NCBI GenBank assembly: GCA_041940425.1
Contig: JBGTSF010000015.1
Span: 7,032 to 71,031 of the forward strand
Reading direction: 5' to 3'
Length of the DNA: 64,000 bases
Origin: DATHTS01 sp041940425
GTDB lineage: Bacteria; Acidobacteriota; Blastocatellia; Pyrinomonadales; Pyrinomonadaceae
The notes under the pieces are model-generated. The model was not told where the DNA came from. It made no database searches and worked only from the letters and a program-made list of their open reading frames with translations. A program made the translations under genes and the position numbers. Each line of letters begins with the position of its first letter. The first letter of the stretch is position 1. This document shows positions 36,167 through 45,052 of this stretch, piece after piece.

Positions 36167-37066
36167 ATGCCGAAAAAAAAAGAGCAGAAAATAATAACGG
36201 TTCCGAATTTCGTGATAATCACGGGAGTGAGCGGTTCTGGTATGAGTTCGGCAACCAACGCTTTTGAAGATTTAGATTATTTTTGTGTTGATAACCTGCC
36301 GGTTACGATGCTTTCGACCTTTGCCCGCCTGCTTGTGCCGAACGAAGAAGAAGTCGTGGCAATCGAGAAAGCGGCACTCGTCATAAATATCCGCGAGCGG
36401 CATTTTTTATCCGAATTTCCGAACGAACTGAAAAAGTTAAGCAAGAAAAAACTCGAACCGTTCGTGATGTTTTTCGAGGCTTCGGACAATGTTTTGCAAA
36501 GAAGATTTTCCGAAACGCGCCGTCCGCACCCGGCGGACACGGGCGGTGGTTTGCTCGAAGCCATACGCAAAGAAAAAAAAGCGATGCAGAATGTCCGCGA
36601 AACCGCCGATCTGATAATTGATACTTCCGAACATACTGTTCACACGCTCCGGCGATTTCTCGTGGAAAGATTCGGGCATAAGGAAGACGGCGTGCCGCTG
36701 AATGTTCAATTTGTCAGCTTCGGTCATAAATACGGCGTCCCGCGGCAGGTTGATCTGCTTTTTGACGTTCGGCATCTGCCGAATCCGTATTTTGAAAAAA
36801 AACTGAAGCATCTGCCCGGAACGGACGGGAAAGTCATCGAATTTTTAAATAAACAAAAAGAAGTCGCGGAAACCGTCCGGCGGTTTTCCGACCTTTTAAA
36901 ATATCTGTTGCCGCAGTATAAAAAAGAAGGAAAATCTTATCTGACGATCGGAATCGGCTGCACCGGCGGTCGGCATCGTTCGGTAATGGTCGCCAACCGT
37001 TTGTATGAAGACATCAAAAGCGAAGGTTACGAAACGACCGTTACGCACCGGGACGTTCAGAAATAA
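36167..37066 (+). CDS. rapZ: RapZ family protein with altered Walker A motif
   Basis: RapZ/YvcJ family nucleotide-binding protein of 299 residues. In E. coli RapZ steers decay of the GlmZ sRNA and so controls glucosamine-6-phosphate synthesis. The C-terminal domain is well conserved (SFGHKYGVP, FDVRHLPNPYFE, IGCTGGRHRSV). In the P-loop the usual Lys is Met26 (GVSGSGMSS), so nucleotide binding may differ. It begins 3 bp after hprK. RNA-binding activity in this lineage is not established. Confidence 0.93.
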   Translation: MPKKKEQKIITVPNFVIITGVSGSGMSSATNAFEDLDYFCVDNLPVTMLSTFARLLVPNEEEVVAIEKAALVINIRERHFLSEFPNELKKLSKKKLEPFVMFFEASDNVLQRRFSETRRPHPADTGGGLLEAIRKEKKAMQNVRETADLIIDTSEHTVHTLRRFLVERFGHKEDGVPLNVQFVSFGHKYGVPRQVDLLFDVRHLPNPYFEKKLKHLPGTDGKVIEFLNKQKEVAETVRRFSDLLKYLLPQYKKEGKSYLTIGIGCTGGRHRSVMVANRLYEDIKSEGYETTVTHRDVQK

Positions 37067-37068
37067 TT

Positions 37069-37488
37069 ATGAGTGATATAAAAAAAATCGGCGGAGTCAT
37101 CGTTTCACACGGTCGCGTGGCGAACGAACTTTTGGCGGCGGCGGAGACGGTCGTCGGAAATTTGTCGCATATCGCGGCGGTTTCGATCGGCTGGCACGAC
37201 GACGTGGAAATGGCGAAGGAGGAAATATCTCGCTCTATAAAAAAAGTTTCCGAAGGCAAAGGCGTTTTGCTTTTGACGGATATGTTCGGCGGAACTCCGA
37301 CGAATATCTCGGCGATGTTTATCAAGGAAAACGAGGTCGAGGTCGTGACGGGCGTAAATCTTCCGATGGTCGTTAAACTCGCTTCACAAAACAAGGAAAT
37401 GACCTTGAAGGAAATGGCTGAGGCGGTCGAGGAACAGGGAAAACAAGCGATTTACCGCGCCGGTAATTTGCTCTCGCCGCAAAAATAA
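37069..37488 (+). CDS. PTS EIIA component, mannose family
   Basis: Phosphocarrier of 139 residues in the EIIA-Man fold. The phospho-acceptor is probably His14 in VSHGRVANELL, and the LTDMFGGTPTNI motif is clear. No EIIB, EIIC or EIID gene lies nearby, so it probably has a regulatory role, receiving phosphate from the HPr encoded 10 bp downstream. Confidence 0.92.
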   Translation: MSDIKKIGGVIVSHGRVANELLAAAETVVGNLSHIAAVSIGWHDDVEMAKEEISRSIKKVSEGKGVLLLTDMFGGTPTNISAMFIKENEVEVVTGVNLPMVVKLASQNKEMTLKEMAEAVEEQGKQAIYRAGNLLSPQK

Positions 37489-37498
37489 ATTTACTGAA

Positions 37499-37771
37499 AT
37501 GCTCGAAACCGAAATCACAGTCGTCAATCCGCTCGGTCTGCACGCCAGAGCCGCCGCGCAATTGGTTCGTCTCGCCGGAAAATTTTCGAGCCGGATAATC
37601 ATCAAACGGACAGACAACAATCTTTATGCCGATGCCAAATCAATTTTGAGCGTTCTGACGCTGGCGGCTTCAAAAGGAACGGTTTTGGTCCTGGAGGTCG
37701 AAGGCGAGGACGAACGGCAGGCGTTTGAAGAAATCAAAACTCTTTTTGCAAACGGCTTTGGGGAATTGTAA
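37499..37771 (+). CDS. ptsH: Phosphocarrier protein HPr
   Basis: PTS phosphocarrier of 90 residues. It has His15 in PLGLHARAA, phosphorylated by enzyme I, and a regulatory Ser48 in DAKSILSVL, the expected target of the HprK encoded upstream. Enzyme I is not seen in this window. Gene spacing (10 bp on each side) suggests it belongs to the rpoN-to-ddl transcription run. Confidence 0.95.
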   Translation: MLETEITVVNPLGLHARAAAQLVRLAGKFSSRIIIKRTDNNLYADAKSILSVLTLAASKGTVLVLEVEGEDERQAFEEIKTLFANGFGEL

Positions 37772-37780
37772 ATTTTAAAT

Positions 37781-38743
37781 ATGGATTTTACCGCGAGAGA
37801 TTTTCCCGGAAAAGATAAAAAAATAGGAATCATCGGCGTTCCGCTCGGCTACGCCGCGGGAACGACCGGCAGCGAACTTGGCGCGACGGCGATCCGTCTG
37901 GCGAAACTTCACGGCTTGCCGTTGAACGAACATATTGAAAATCTCGGCTACGAGGTTATGGACTACGGCGATGTCGAGATCGTCAAACCGGATTACATCG
38001 CGGAAAAAAACGAGAACCCGAAGTATTTTAAAGAATATCTTGCTTCGTGCAGAAAAATGACCGAAGCCGTCAAAACGATCTTGCAAAAGGGCGAGATGCC
38101 CGTCATCATCGGCGGCGATCATTCGATAGCGGCGGGAACCCTTTCGGGAATTTCTTCGCATTTTCATTCTGAGGAAAAAGAGATCGGACTCATCTGGTTT
38201 GACGCGCACGCCGATATGAACACGCCCGATACATCGCCTTCGGGAAATATACACGGCATGCCGCTCGCGGCGATTCTCGGTTTCGGTCATGATGAAATGG
38301 TCGGTCTCGAAGGCTTTTCGCCGAAAATAAATCCGAAATTTTGCGCCCACGTCGGCGCGCGCGATCTGGACGCGGGCGAAAAAAATCTGATTCGATCGCT
38401 CGGAATCCGTGAACAGTTTTTTACGATGAGCGACATTGACCGGCGCGGCATCACGAACTGTGTCGAAAGGGCGGTTGAAATCGCTTCGCAAGCCGAAGGC
38501 GGATTCGCCGTAACATTCGACGTTGATGTAATTGATCCGCGTTTCGCGCCCGGTTCGGGAACGCTCGTGCGCGGCGGGATGACTTACCGCGAAGCGCATT
38601 TTGCACTGGAACTCATCGCCGAAAAAGGCGGAATGAGGTCATTTGAAATCGTCGAGGTCAACCCGATGCTTGACGAAAAAAACATCACGGTCAAACTTGC
38701 CGGAGAACTTATACTTTCAGCTTTAGGAAAAACGATTATTTAA
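37781..38743 (+). CDS. rocF: Arginase
   Basis: Binuclear manganese hydrolase converting arginine to ornithine and urea. The 320 residues show the metal motifs GGDHSIAAGT, WFDAHADMNTP and FDVDVIDP. The GNIHGMPLAA motif favours arginase over agmatinase. It sits between HPr and ddl with spacings of 10 bp or less, an unusual place for arginine catabolism. Substrate assignment is by motif only. Confidence 0.88.
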   Translation: MDFTARDFPGKDKKIGIIGVPLGYAAGTTGSELGATAIRLAKLHGLPLNEHIENLGYEVMDYGDVEIVKPDYIAEKNENPKYFKEYLASCRKMTEAVKTILQKGEMPVIIGGDHSIAAGTLSGISSHFHSEEKEIGLIWFDAHADMNTPDTSPSGNIHGMPLAAILGFGHDEMVGLEGFSPKINPKFCAHVGARDLDAGEKNLIRSLGIREQFFTMSDIDRRGITNCVERAVEIASQAEGGFAVTFDVDVIDPRFAPGSGTLVRGGMTYREAHFALELIAEKGGMRSFEIVEVNPMLDEKNITVKLAGELILSALGKTII

Positions 38744-38746
38744 CTT

Positions 38747-39877
38747 ATGAAAACAAGGATTGGCGTAATATTCGGCGGGCGTTCCGGCGAACACGAAATC
38801 TCGATTCGTTCGGCAAAGACGGTTATCGAAAAACTCGATAAGACGAAATACGACGTGATGCCGATTGCCATTTCAAAAGACGGAACGTGGCTTTCTCCGG
38901 CTGAATCTTTAAAATTGCTCCCCGAAAACGCGCAAAATATTCTGCAAGAAAATTCGGAAACTTTTCCTGAAACGGAAATCGCGCTCTTGGGCGATACGAA
39001 ATATCGCGGATTGACAAAAATCTCGCCGGAAAATTCCGAAGAACAAAACCTGCCGCTTGATGTCGTCTTTCCCGTTCTGCACGGCACATACGGCGAGGAC
39101 GGGACAATTCAGGGGCTTTTGGAAATGGCGGGAATTCCCTTTGTCGGCTGCGGCGTTTTGGCTTCGTCATGCGGGATGGATAAGGTCGTGATGAAAACGC
39201 TTTTCCGCGATGCCGATCTGCCAATCTGCCGTTATGTCTGGTTTTTGCGAAGCGAATGGGAAAGCGACACGGAAGCGGTTTTATCGCAAATCGAGACAAA
39301 ACTCGGTTTTCCATGTTTTGTAAAGCCCGCGAATCTCGGCTCGTCGGTCGGCGTTTCAAAGGCGGAAGACCGCGAATCTTTAAATCGAGCCGTCGGACTC
39401 GCCGCCGAATACGACCGGAAGATCATCGTCGAGGAATGTCTCGATATGCGCGAGATCGAATGCTCCGTCATCGGCAATGAGCAGCCTCAAGCGAGTCTGC
39501 CGGGCGAATATATTATCAATGCCGACGATAAAAAATTTCTCGATTACACGGAAAAATACTGCGGAACGGGCAATAATGAATTTGTCGTTCCCGCGCTCAT
39601 CAGCGACGAACTGACAAAAAAAATTCAGGAAATGGCGGTTCGCGCTTTCAAGGCGATTGACGGCGCGGGCTTTGCGCGGGTTGATTTCTTTTTGCGAAAC
39701 GATACGGGCGCGCTTCTGGTCAATGAGATCAACACGATTCCGGGACTGACCGACGCTTCGGGGTTTCCGAAAATGTGGGCAGGTTCGGGAAAAGATTTTT
39801 CGGAGATTTTAGATTTGCTGGTGGAATACGCTTTGGAAAGATTTAACGATAAGGCTCGCAATAAAACTTCAATATAA
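38747..39877 (+). CDS. ddl: D-alanine--D-alanine ligase
   Basis: ATP-grasp enzyme making the D-Ala-D-Ala dipeptide for peptidoglycan. The 376 residues include FGGRSGEHEISIRSA, HGTYGEDGTIQGLLE, FVKPANLGSSVGVSK and the metal-binding end NEINTIPGLT. Length is at the upper end of the family. It ends the plus-strand run that began at recJ or the LptC/A gene and converges with the VWA gene. Confidence 0.96.
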   Translation: MKTRIGVIFGGRSGEHEISIRSAKTVIEKLDKTKYDVMPIAISKDGTWLSPAESLKLLPENAQNILQENSETFPETEIALLGDTKYRGLTKISPENSEEQNLPLDVVFPVLHGTYGEDGTIQGLLEMAGIPFVGCGVLASSCGMDKVVMKTLFRDADLPICRYVWFLRSEWESDTEAVLSQIETKLGFPCFVKPANLGSSVGVSKAEDRESLNRAVGLAAEYDRKIIVEECLDMREIECSVIGNEQPQASLPGEYIINADDKKFLDYTEKYCGTGNNEFVVPALISDELTKKIQEMAVRAFKAIDGAGFARVDFFLRNDTGALLVNEINTIPGLTDASGFPKMWAGSGKDFSEILDLLVEYALERFNDKARNKTSI

Positions 39878-39916
39878 GCCGGAGCAAATGCCGGGAGCGC
39901 GCGCACCATAACAGTT

Positions 39917-40846
39917 TTAATTTTTTGCCTTCGGCGCGTGGTAGCCTTCGCGCGTTCTAATGTTGAGATTCGGACGTGTGACCCTGACTTCGATGGAATG
40001 CCATTTGCCGTCCTTGTTGACGTTTTGCGGTTCATAACCGAAAGTGTATTGGTTGCCGAGTTCCTCGACAATGTTTTTGAAAGCGTTTCTGAGTTCGATT
40101 CCGCCCGGAGTGGCGACGAATCTCCCGCCCGTCTTTTCGGCAAAATTCCGCAAAACGCCCTGATTCTGCATTCTTTCTTTTCCGCCAGTGCTGATTCCAG
40201 ACATATCTACCGTGTAGATCGTCGCATTAACTTTTAAAGCGGCTTTTAGAGCCTTGCTTGCCGAACGACCGCTCCGGGTGTCCGCGCCGTCGGACAAGAC
40301 GACAATCGCGCGGCGTTTTTCGGTTCGTTTTTCAAGTTCGAGCGCGGCTTGATAAATAGCGTCATTTAAAACCGTCCAGCCGTAGGCTTTGAGATCGAAA
40401 ACTTTTTCCGTGATGTCGCGCGAGTTTGAAAAATCCTGAACCAGCGAAACTTTCGAATCGAAATTATAGATCGCCACATTGTCGTCAACCCTGATTCCGT
40501 CAAGAAAATTTATCGCGGCGGAACGCGCCAGAGAGATTCGCTGTTCCATACTGCCTGACGTGTCAATCAGGATAACGGCGGCAAACGGCGATTCCTGCGA
40601 TTCGAAAAATTCGAGCGTCTGCTCTTTTCCGTCTTCCAGCACTTTGAAATCGCTCTTTTTCAGACCGTAAACTGTTTTACCTTCTTGATCTGTAATCGAG
40701 GCGTTTAAAACGACAAGAGAAGTTTCGACATTGATTTCGTCATCGGAGTTGTCCTGAGCGTGAAGTGGAATTTTTATGAATAAGAAGATAGAAAGAAAAA
40801 AGAAAATACCGAAAAAATTAAAACGCTGGTGACAATTAAAATTCAT
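39917..40846 (-). CDS. Secreted VWA domain protein (VWFA-related acidobacterial type)
   Basis: Exported protein of 309 residues. A signal peptide (FFGIFFFLSIFLFIKI) precedes a short region (TSLVVLNASITDQEGKTV) and a von Willebrand A domain whose MIDAS motif is DTSGSMEQR at about 96-104, followed by LSDGADT. This order is typical of the VWFA-related family (TIGR03436) common in Acidobacteria. Likely a periplasmic or surface metal-dependent interaction protein. It ends an operon-like run with two secreted unknowns; the next gene upstream ends 1 bp before its start. Confidence 0.87.
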   Translation of the reverse strand: MNFNCHQRFNFFGIFFFLSIFLFIKIPLHAQDNSDDEINVETSLVVLNASITDQEGKTVYGLKKSDFKVLEDGKEQTLEFFESQESPFAAVILIDTSGSMEQRISLARSAAINFLDGIRVDDNVAIYNFDSKVSLVQDFSNSRDITEKVFDLKAYGWTVLNDAIYQAALELEKRTEKRRAIVVLSDGADTRSGRSASKALKAALKVNATIYTVDMSGISTGGKERMQNQGVLRNFAEKTGGRFVATPGGIELRNAFKNIVEELGNQYTFGYEPQNVNKDGKWHSIEVRVTRPNLNIRTREGYHAPKAKN

Positions 40847-40847
40847 A

Positions 40848-41378
40848 TTACTTTTTCCAGAAGCGTATATAACGAACGATATTTAACAATGTGTTCGAGC
40901 TTTGAATGGCGACGACCGAAATACTGTAGCGCGAAGTCTTTTTCAATTCGTCAAACAGCCCGACGGCGGATTCTTTCAAGTTGGAAATTGCGTTTTTTAT
41001 CGAGGAAGGTTTTTCCGGCAATTCTTCGGAATCATAGTCATCGCCGCCTAGTTCCTTGCGGATTTTTTTCAGAAGTTTCTCGATCTTTTCCAGTTTTTCG
41101 ACATCCGACGAACTCAATTTATTATTTCTATTAAACGAGGTTTCGACTTCTTCGCTTAACTTTACGGCTTCTTCGCCGTTAGCGAGCATTTCCTCATAAT
41201 CTTTTTTCAAGCGTTCGAGTTCGTTCTTTTTTAATGATTCCCGGACGTTTTTCGGAATAGGTTCTTCGGGACGCTTTTTCCCGAACGGGGTTGAAGCGTC
41301 AAACTGCGCGCTAACCGAAACGGCGAGCGAACCGATTGCGAGAAATAAAAATAAAAATTTGGAAAATCTTTTTAACAT
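40848..41378 (-). CDS. Secreted protein of unknown function, helical
   Basis: Not recognised. The 176 residues start with a signal peptide (FLFLFLAIGSLAVSVSAQ), then a charged helical region rich in Glu, Lys and Leu (LERLKKDYEEMLANGEEAVKL, KLEKIEKLLKKIRKEL), probably a coiled coil. It lies between the VWA gene (1-bp gap) and another secreted unknown (7 bp), so the three products probably act together outside the inner membrane. ATG 41378 was chosen over TTG 41381. Confidence 0.75.
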   Translation of the reverse strand: MLKRFSKFLFLFLAIGSLAVSVSAQFDASTPFGKKRPEEPIPKNVRESLKKNELERLKKDYEEMLANGEEAVKLSEEVETSFNRNNKLSSSDVEKLEKIEKLLKKIRKELGGDDYDSEELPEKPSSIKNAISNLKESAVGLFDELKKTSRYSISVVAIQSSNTLLNIVRYIRFWKK

Positions 41379-41385
41379 CAAATAT

Positions 41386-42000
41386 TCAGGGAGTTTTAGT
41401 TACGATCGGTTCTGGAGTAATACCCGTTACAGTTTCGATCAGTTTTGCTAAAAATTCGTCCTCCGCCGTGCCGTTACTCGACAGATTCACCCATTCGGAA
41501 AACAGACCGTTTTCCTGTCTGCCCTCGACTTTGGCAATGACGGAAACATTGTTTTGAATCCCGTCAATTGACTGCACCTCGATAGTCAGCGTGTAGCGTC
41601 CGCGAGTCCAGACCGAATCGTAGCCGGGAAGTTCGGCGTAGCGGCTTAGTTGACTTCGCGTCGTAACCGCTCCTTTAACGAAAATATACGGCTGGGTAAC
41701 GATGACTCCTTCACTCAGACGCGAAGCGGCGTCGTCAACCAAAATCTGTTTGTCTTTTAAAACGCTGACAATGTTATTTACCAGATAATCGCGCCGAGCA
41801 TTTAATTTATAGGGGTTCGGCAGACGCTCGCGGGTTTTGGTCTTGCCCGATCCCCAATCGAACGAGCGGTTAACATCATTGCCTTTATTGGTTTTATTGC
41901 TGTCTTCGCGTATTTGCTTGGTTTGCGGGTCAACGCCTTTTTGCGCGAACACCGAAGTTGAAAATACGAGCAGGCAGATTGTAAATAGAATTTTTTTCAT
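41386..42000 (-). CDS. Secreted protein of unknown function
   Basis: Not recognised. Product of 204 residues with a signal peptide (ILFTICLLVFSTSVFAQ) and a polar segment rich in N and K, then a compact domain of about 130 residues (YLVNNIVSVLKDKQILVDDAASRLSEG, YTLTIEVQSIDG). The pattern suggests an alpha/beta periplasmic domain. It is the first gene of the run with the helical unknown and the VWA protein. The ATG at 42000 is preferred to a TTG at 42012. Confidence 0.75.
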   Translation of the reverse strand: MKKILFTICLLVFSTSVFAQKGVDPQTKQIREDSNKTNKGNDVNRSFDWGSGKTKTRERLPNPYKLNARRDYLVNNIVSVLKDKQILVDDAASRLSEGVIVTQPYIFVKGAVTTRSQLSRYAELPGYDSVWTRGRYTLTIEVQSIDGIQNNVSVIAKVEGRQENGLFSEWVNLSSNGTAEDEFLAKLIETVTGITPEPIVTKTP

Positions 42001-42144
42001 AAAGTTTTTCAAATAAAATATAACTCAAATTCTACCTGATTAAAAGGTTTGATGTGTATGGAAATTTTGAAGTTGTATTTACAAAAAAAAGTCTGAATGC
42101 CAGACGGCAGAAATGTCCCGAACCGATTTGAAGCGAGCCTCTCG

Positions 42145-42897
42145 TTACTGCTCCCGGTTCTGAAGTTCCCATAAAAGCAGATGTTTCAAGAATGCGTGAT
42201 GGGCGGCAAAACGCGCTATGCAGAAACCGGGAAGTCCATCTAAAAAACCGAGTTTTAAAAAATATGTCCGCAGAAACGCGGTTAATCCGGCGGCTGCGAT
42301 TTTCAGAGGAGTAGTTTTTCTGCCTCTCAAAAACATTTGTTCAGCGGCGAGCGGCGCGTATCTTTCGCCGATCATCCGGTGATGATGCGCGGCGTTTTCG
42401 ACCGTATGGTGAAGTATGTCGCCCGAAAGTTTTTCTACTTGCCCGTCAATCTCGACCGATTCGTGAATTAAAACGTCTTTCCATTTTCCTTTTCTCCGAT
42501 CAAAAAAACGAATCTGCCAATCTGGATACCAGCCGCCGTGCCGAATCGGGTGATTCATATAAAACGAAAGCCGGGGGATTTTATAACCGTCGGCAAGTTG
42601 TTCGGAATTTTTTAAGGCGAGAATTTCACACTTTAATTTTTCGGAAACTACTTCGTCCGCATCGAGACTGAAAATCCAATTGTGCGCGGCATTGTCAACG
42701 GCAAACTGTTTTTGTTTTGAAAATCCGAGCCATTTTTGCGTGATGACTTTCACGCCGAGTGATTCGGCGATTTCGCGCGTCCGGTCGGCACTTTCGGAAT
42801 CAATAAGCAAAATCTCGTCTGCCCATTGAAGCGAGTTGATAGCATCGGCGATTTTAGCTTCCTCGTTAAAAGCGATGATGACGGCGGAAATTTTCAC
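42145..42897 (-). CDS. Family 2 glycosyltransferase, KdtX/LPS-core type
   Basis: GT-A glycosyltransferase of about 250 residues. Motifs: ISAVIIAFNEEAKI, WADEILLIDSESADRT, KWLGFSKQK, FSLDADEVV (DxD site), HPIRHGGWYPDWQIRFF and HHTVENAAHHHRM. This pattern matches LPS-core glucosyltransferases related to KdtX/WaaE. The start is taken as GTG 42897, aligning with the family. An in-frame ATG at 42930 directly follows a hairpin stem and would add 11 residues; it remains possible. Confidence 0.87.
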   Translation of the reverse strand: MKISAVIIAFNEEAKIADAINSLQWADEILLIDSESADRTREIAESLGVKVITQKWLGFSKQKQFAVDNAAHNWIFSLDADEVVSEKLKCEILALKNSEQLADGYKIPRLSFYMNHPIRHGGWYPDWQIRFFDRRKGKWKDVLIHESVEIDGQVEKLSGDILHHTVENAAHHHRMIGERYAPLAAEQMFLRGRKTTPLKIAAAGLTAFLRTYFLKLGFLDGLPGFCIARFAAHHAFLKHLLLWELQNREQ

Positions 42898-42930
42898 GAA
42901 ACAGATTGTCGCAAACTTCTCAGAAAACAT

Positions 42931-42954
42931 AAAGAGCCGGCATCGCGGCTCTTT
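42931..42954 (-). terminator. Hairpin terminator after the TolC gene
   Basis: Perfect 9-bp stem AAAGAGCCG with CGGCTCTTT around a 6-nt loop, followed on the minus strand by a broken U-rich run (TTTATGTTTT). It lies between the TolC and glycosyltransferase genes. Confidence 0.6.
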
Positions 42955-42999
42955 AAAAAAAAAATGATTGATTGATATAAAAAAACAAAAACGACTGAC

Positions 43000-44838
43000 T
43001 TATTGATCGTCCTGCATCGGCGAATCTATCAGGACATTATTTGCTCGGAAGGTCGTCGAAGTTGCGCGCTGCAGATCGGCAAGCGCCTTGTTGTAATCGG
43101 TCTCGGCGCGAATCTCGGCATTGCGGGCGTTGGTTAGAGCGTTTTCTCTCTGGAACAGAAGAAACGTCGTCGAGCGTCCGACATCGAAAAGTTTCTGTTC
43201 GCCTTCTAGCTGGATTTCGGCGTTTTCACGCGCCCGCCGCGCCGCTAGAACGCGCTGTCTTGCCGATTCGACCGCCTGCACCGCATTGCGGACTTCGGCG
43301 ACCACCGTCTGTTCCTGCGAACGGGTTTGCGCTTCGATTCTTTCCTGTTCAAACCGCGCTCCGGCAAGATTTGCTTCGGCAGTTTGATTTCTCAAAGGAA
43401 AACTGATCGTTACTCCGGCGGTATAGCTCGGCGAATCGCTTCGAAAAAGATTTGACAGCGATTGATTAAATCCGCCCGTTAAAAAATCCGGTCGCGGTGT
43501 GATCGGTATTTGCGGGTTCGGGATCGGATCGAGCATCGCCCTGCCTAAAAGTATATTTACATTTTGACGCAATATTTCATCGTTGCCCGTAAACTGGGGA
43601 AATGAATTAACACCGTTCGTACCGCCGGTGCCTGAAATTCCGCCGAGCGAGACGGTCGTATTAAGATCAATCTGCGGTTTTGTTTGATTCTTGAAATAAT
43701 CAATATCAATTTTGTTGATCTCGCTCTCCAATTTTAAGCGTCTCAGTTCGGGACGGTTTTCGACGGCATCTTTTAAGGCTAATTCCAAGTTTACCGGATC
43801 GGTGCTGAACACAGGGCTATCGGTCGGCACGTATTGACTCGACCATTCGGCGGCGGTCGGTTCACGGAGAACCAGTTGCTTTAATCTGTTTTCCGCCGAT
43901 TCGACCTGCTGTGTGGCGACGATCAGATCCGATTCACGATTAGCAAGTTCGGTCGCAACTTCGGCGCGGGCTAGAGGAGCGGCGACGCCGGCATCAATCT
44001 GCGCTTCGATACGTCGCATATTTTCTTTTGAAAGATTCAGATTCGCCACGCGGTTTTGCTGGTCGCGCAAAGCGAATACCAAATCCCAATATGCCTGTTG
44101 AACCTGAGAAATTATCTCGATTGTCTGGCGGCGGAAATCGGCATCCGATTGGGCGACACGTTTTCTTTGGATTTTAATCAAACGGCGGTTTTGATCAATT
44201 TTGAAATCTCTCCAAAGCGGTTGGGTAAAGGTAACTCCGAAACTCGAAGAAAACAATGCTCCGCCGCTTCCCGATGTGATCCCGCCCTGTGTCGCCTGCG
44301 CCTGAGCGAAGCGGTTTTCAGTTCGCGTATTGTTAAAAAATACGCGGTAATTTCCGCCGCCCTGTCTGATAAATTTCGTAAAATCGGAATTGAGCCGGAG
44401 ATCGTTGGTCGCCGCCTCGCCGGTCGTCGCCGTTCTTTGAAAAGTCGGCGCGATTGTAAAAACGCCGTCATACACGCCTAAAAGCGACCGCAAACTAGAT
44501 TCGGCGATCTTTACATCGTTTCGGGAAACTTCGATATCGTTGTTGTTTTCCAGTGCTTTTCGAATTGCGTCATTTAAAGTCAGAGGCGTTGTTTGTCCCG
44601 TCTGCACGCCGATGCGGCTAACCGGATTAAATGTATTTTGCGGGGATTTTTTGGAATTAACCGAAATTGTTTGAATACCGGTCTCGACCGTAGTCGCTTC
44701 CGCGGAAGAAATAATCTTCTCTTTTTCGGCGGCGTTTTTAGCGATCTGCGTTTCCTGTGCGGAAATCGAATTTGTTCCGGCGAAAACGATGCACAACGCA
44801 AAAAATGAGTGGACAAAAAACAAGCGTAAATTTTTCAT
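43000..44838 (-). CDS. TolC family outer membrane channel protein
   Basis: Trimeric outer-membrane efflux duct subunit of 612 residues, longer than typical (about 450-500) because of an N-terminal extension. Signal peptide ends near SISAQ. The two OEP repeats are visible: LTLNDAIRKALENNNDIEVSRNDV near residue 80, and a second after residue 380 with long Gln/Glu/Ala/Arg-rich helices (AGARFEQERIEAQTRSQEQTVVAEVRNAVQAV). It could serve the RND adaptor at the start of the window or another pump. Confidence 0.93.
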   Translation of the reverse strand: MKNLRLFFVHSFFALCIVFAGTNSISAQETQIAKNAAEKEKIISSAEATTVETGIQTISVNSKKSPQNTFNPVSRIGVQTGQTTPLTLNDAIRKALENNNDIEVSRNDVKIAESSLRSLLGVYDGVFTIAPTFQRTATTGEAATNDLRLNSDFTKFIRQGGGNYRVFFNNTRTENRFAQAQATQGGITSGSGGALFSSSFGVTFTQPLWRDFKIDQNRRLIKIQRKRVAQSDADFRRQTIEIISQVQQAYWDLVFALRDQQNRVANLNLSKENMRRIEAQIDAGVAAPLARAEVATELANRESDLIVATQQVESAENRLKQLVLREPTAAEWSSQYVPTDSPVFSTDPVNLELALKDAVENRPELRRLKLESEINKIDIDYFKNQTKPQIDLNTTVSLGGISGTGGTNGVNSFPQFTGNDEILRQNVNILLGRAMLDPIPNPQIPITPRPDFLTGGFNQSLSNLFRSDSPSYTAGVTISFPLRNQTAEANLAGARFEQERIEAQTRSQEQTVVAEVRNAVQAVESARQRVLAARRARENAEIQLEGEQKLFDVGRSTTFLLFQRENALTNARNAEIRAETDYNKALADLQRATSTTFRANNVLIDSPMQDDQ

Positions 44839-44981
44839 TATAAAAGACTCCGAGTTTTAATTCCGAATAGTTTAGAACCTGGCGAACTCAACCGATTACT
44901 ACGACAAAATAATTTTTATAGTTTCATATTTTTGGATATTGCCGCGAACGATTTAACAAAAAGTTTAGAAATTACAATGCT

Positions 44982-45010
44982 TTGAGTTTTGGGCGAAATT
45001 AAGTTATCTT
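44982..45010 (+). promoter_or_regulatory. Sigma-70-type promoter for gap
   Basis: TTGAGT at 44982-44987 and TATCTT at 45005-45010 with a 17-bp spacer, 43 bp before the gap ATG, which has a good ribosome site (TGGAGGAAA). The rest of this 214-bp divergent spacer holds no other clear signal. Confidence 0.5.
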
Positions 45011-45052
45011 CAATGTTTTAACACAAACTTATTCTGGAGGAAACTATTAAAA

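Noticed and set aside
42898..42930. ATG at 42930 as start of the glycosyltransferase.
   Set aside because: It directly follows the 3' arm of the TolC terminator hairpin and adds 11 residues before the conserved first strand; GTG 42897 fits the family better. Not excluded.
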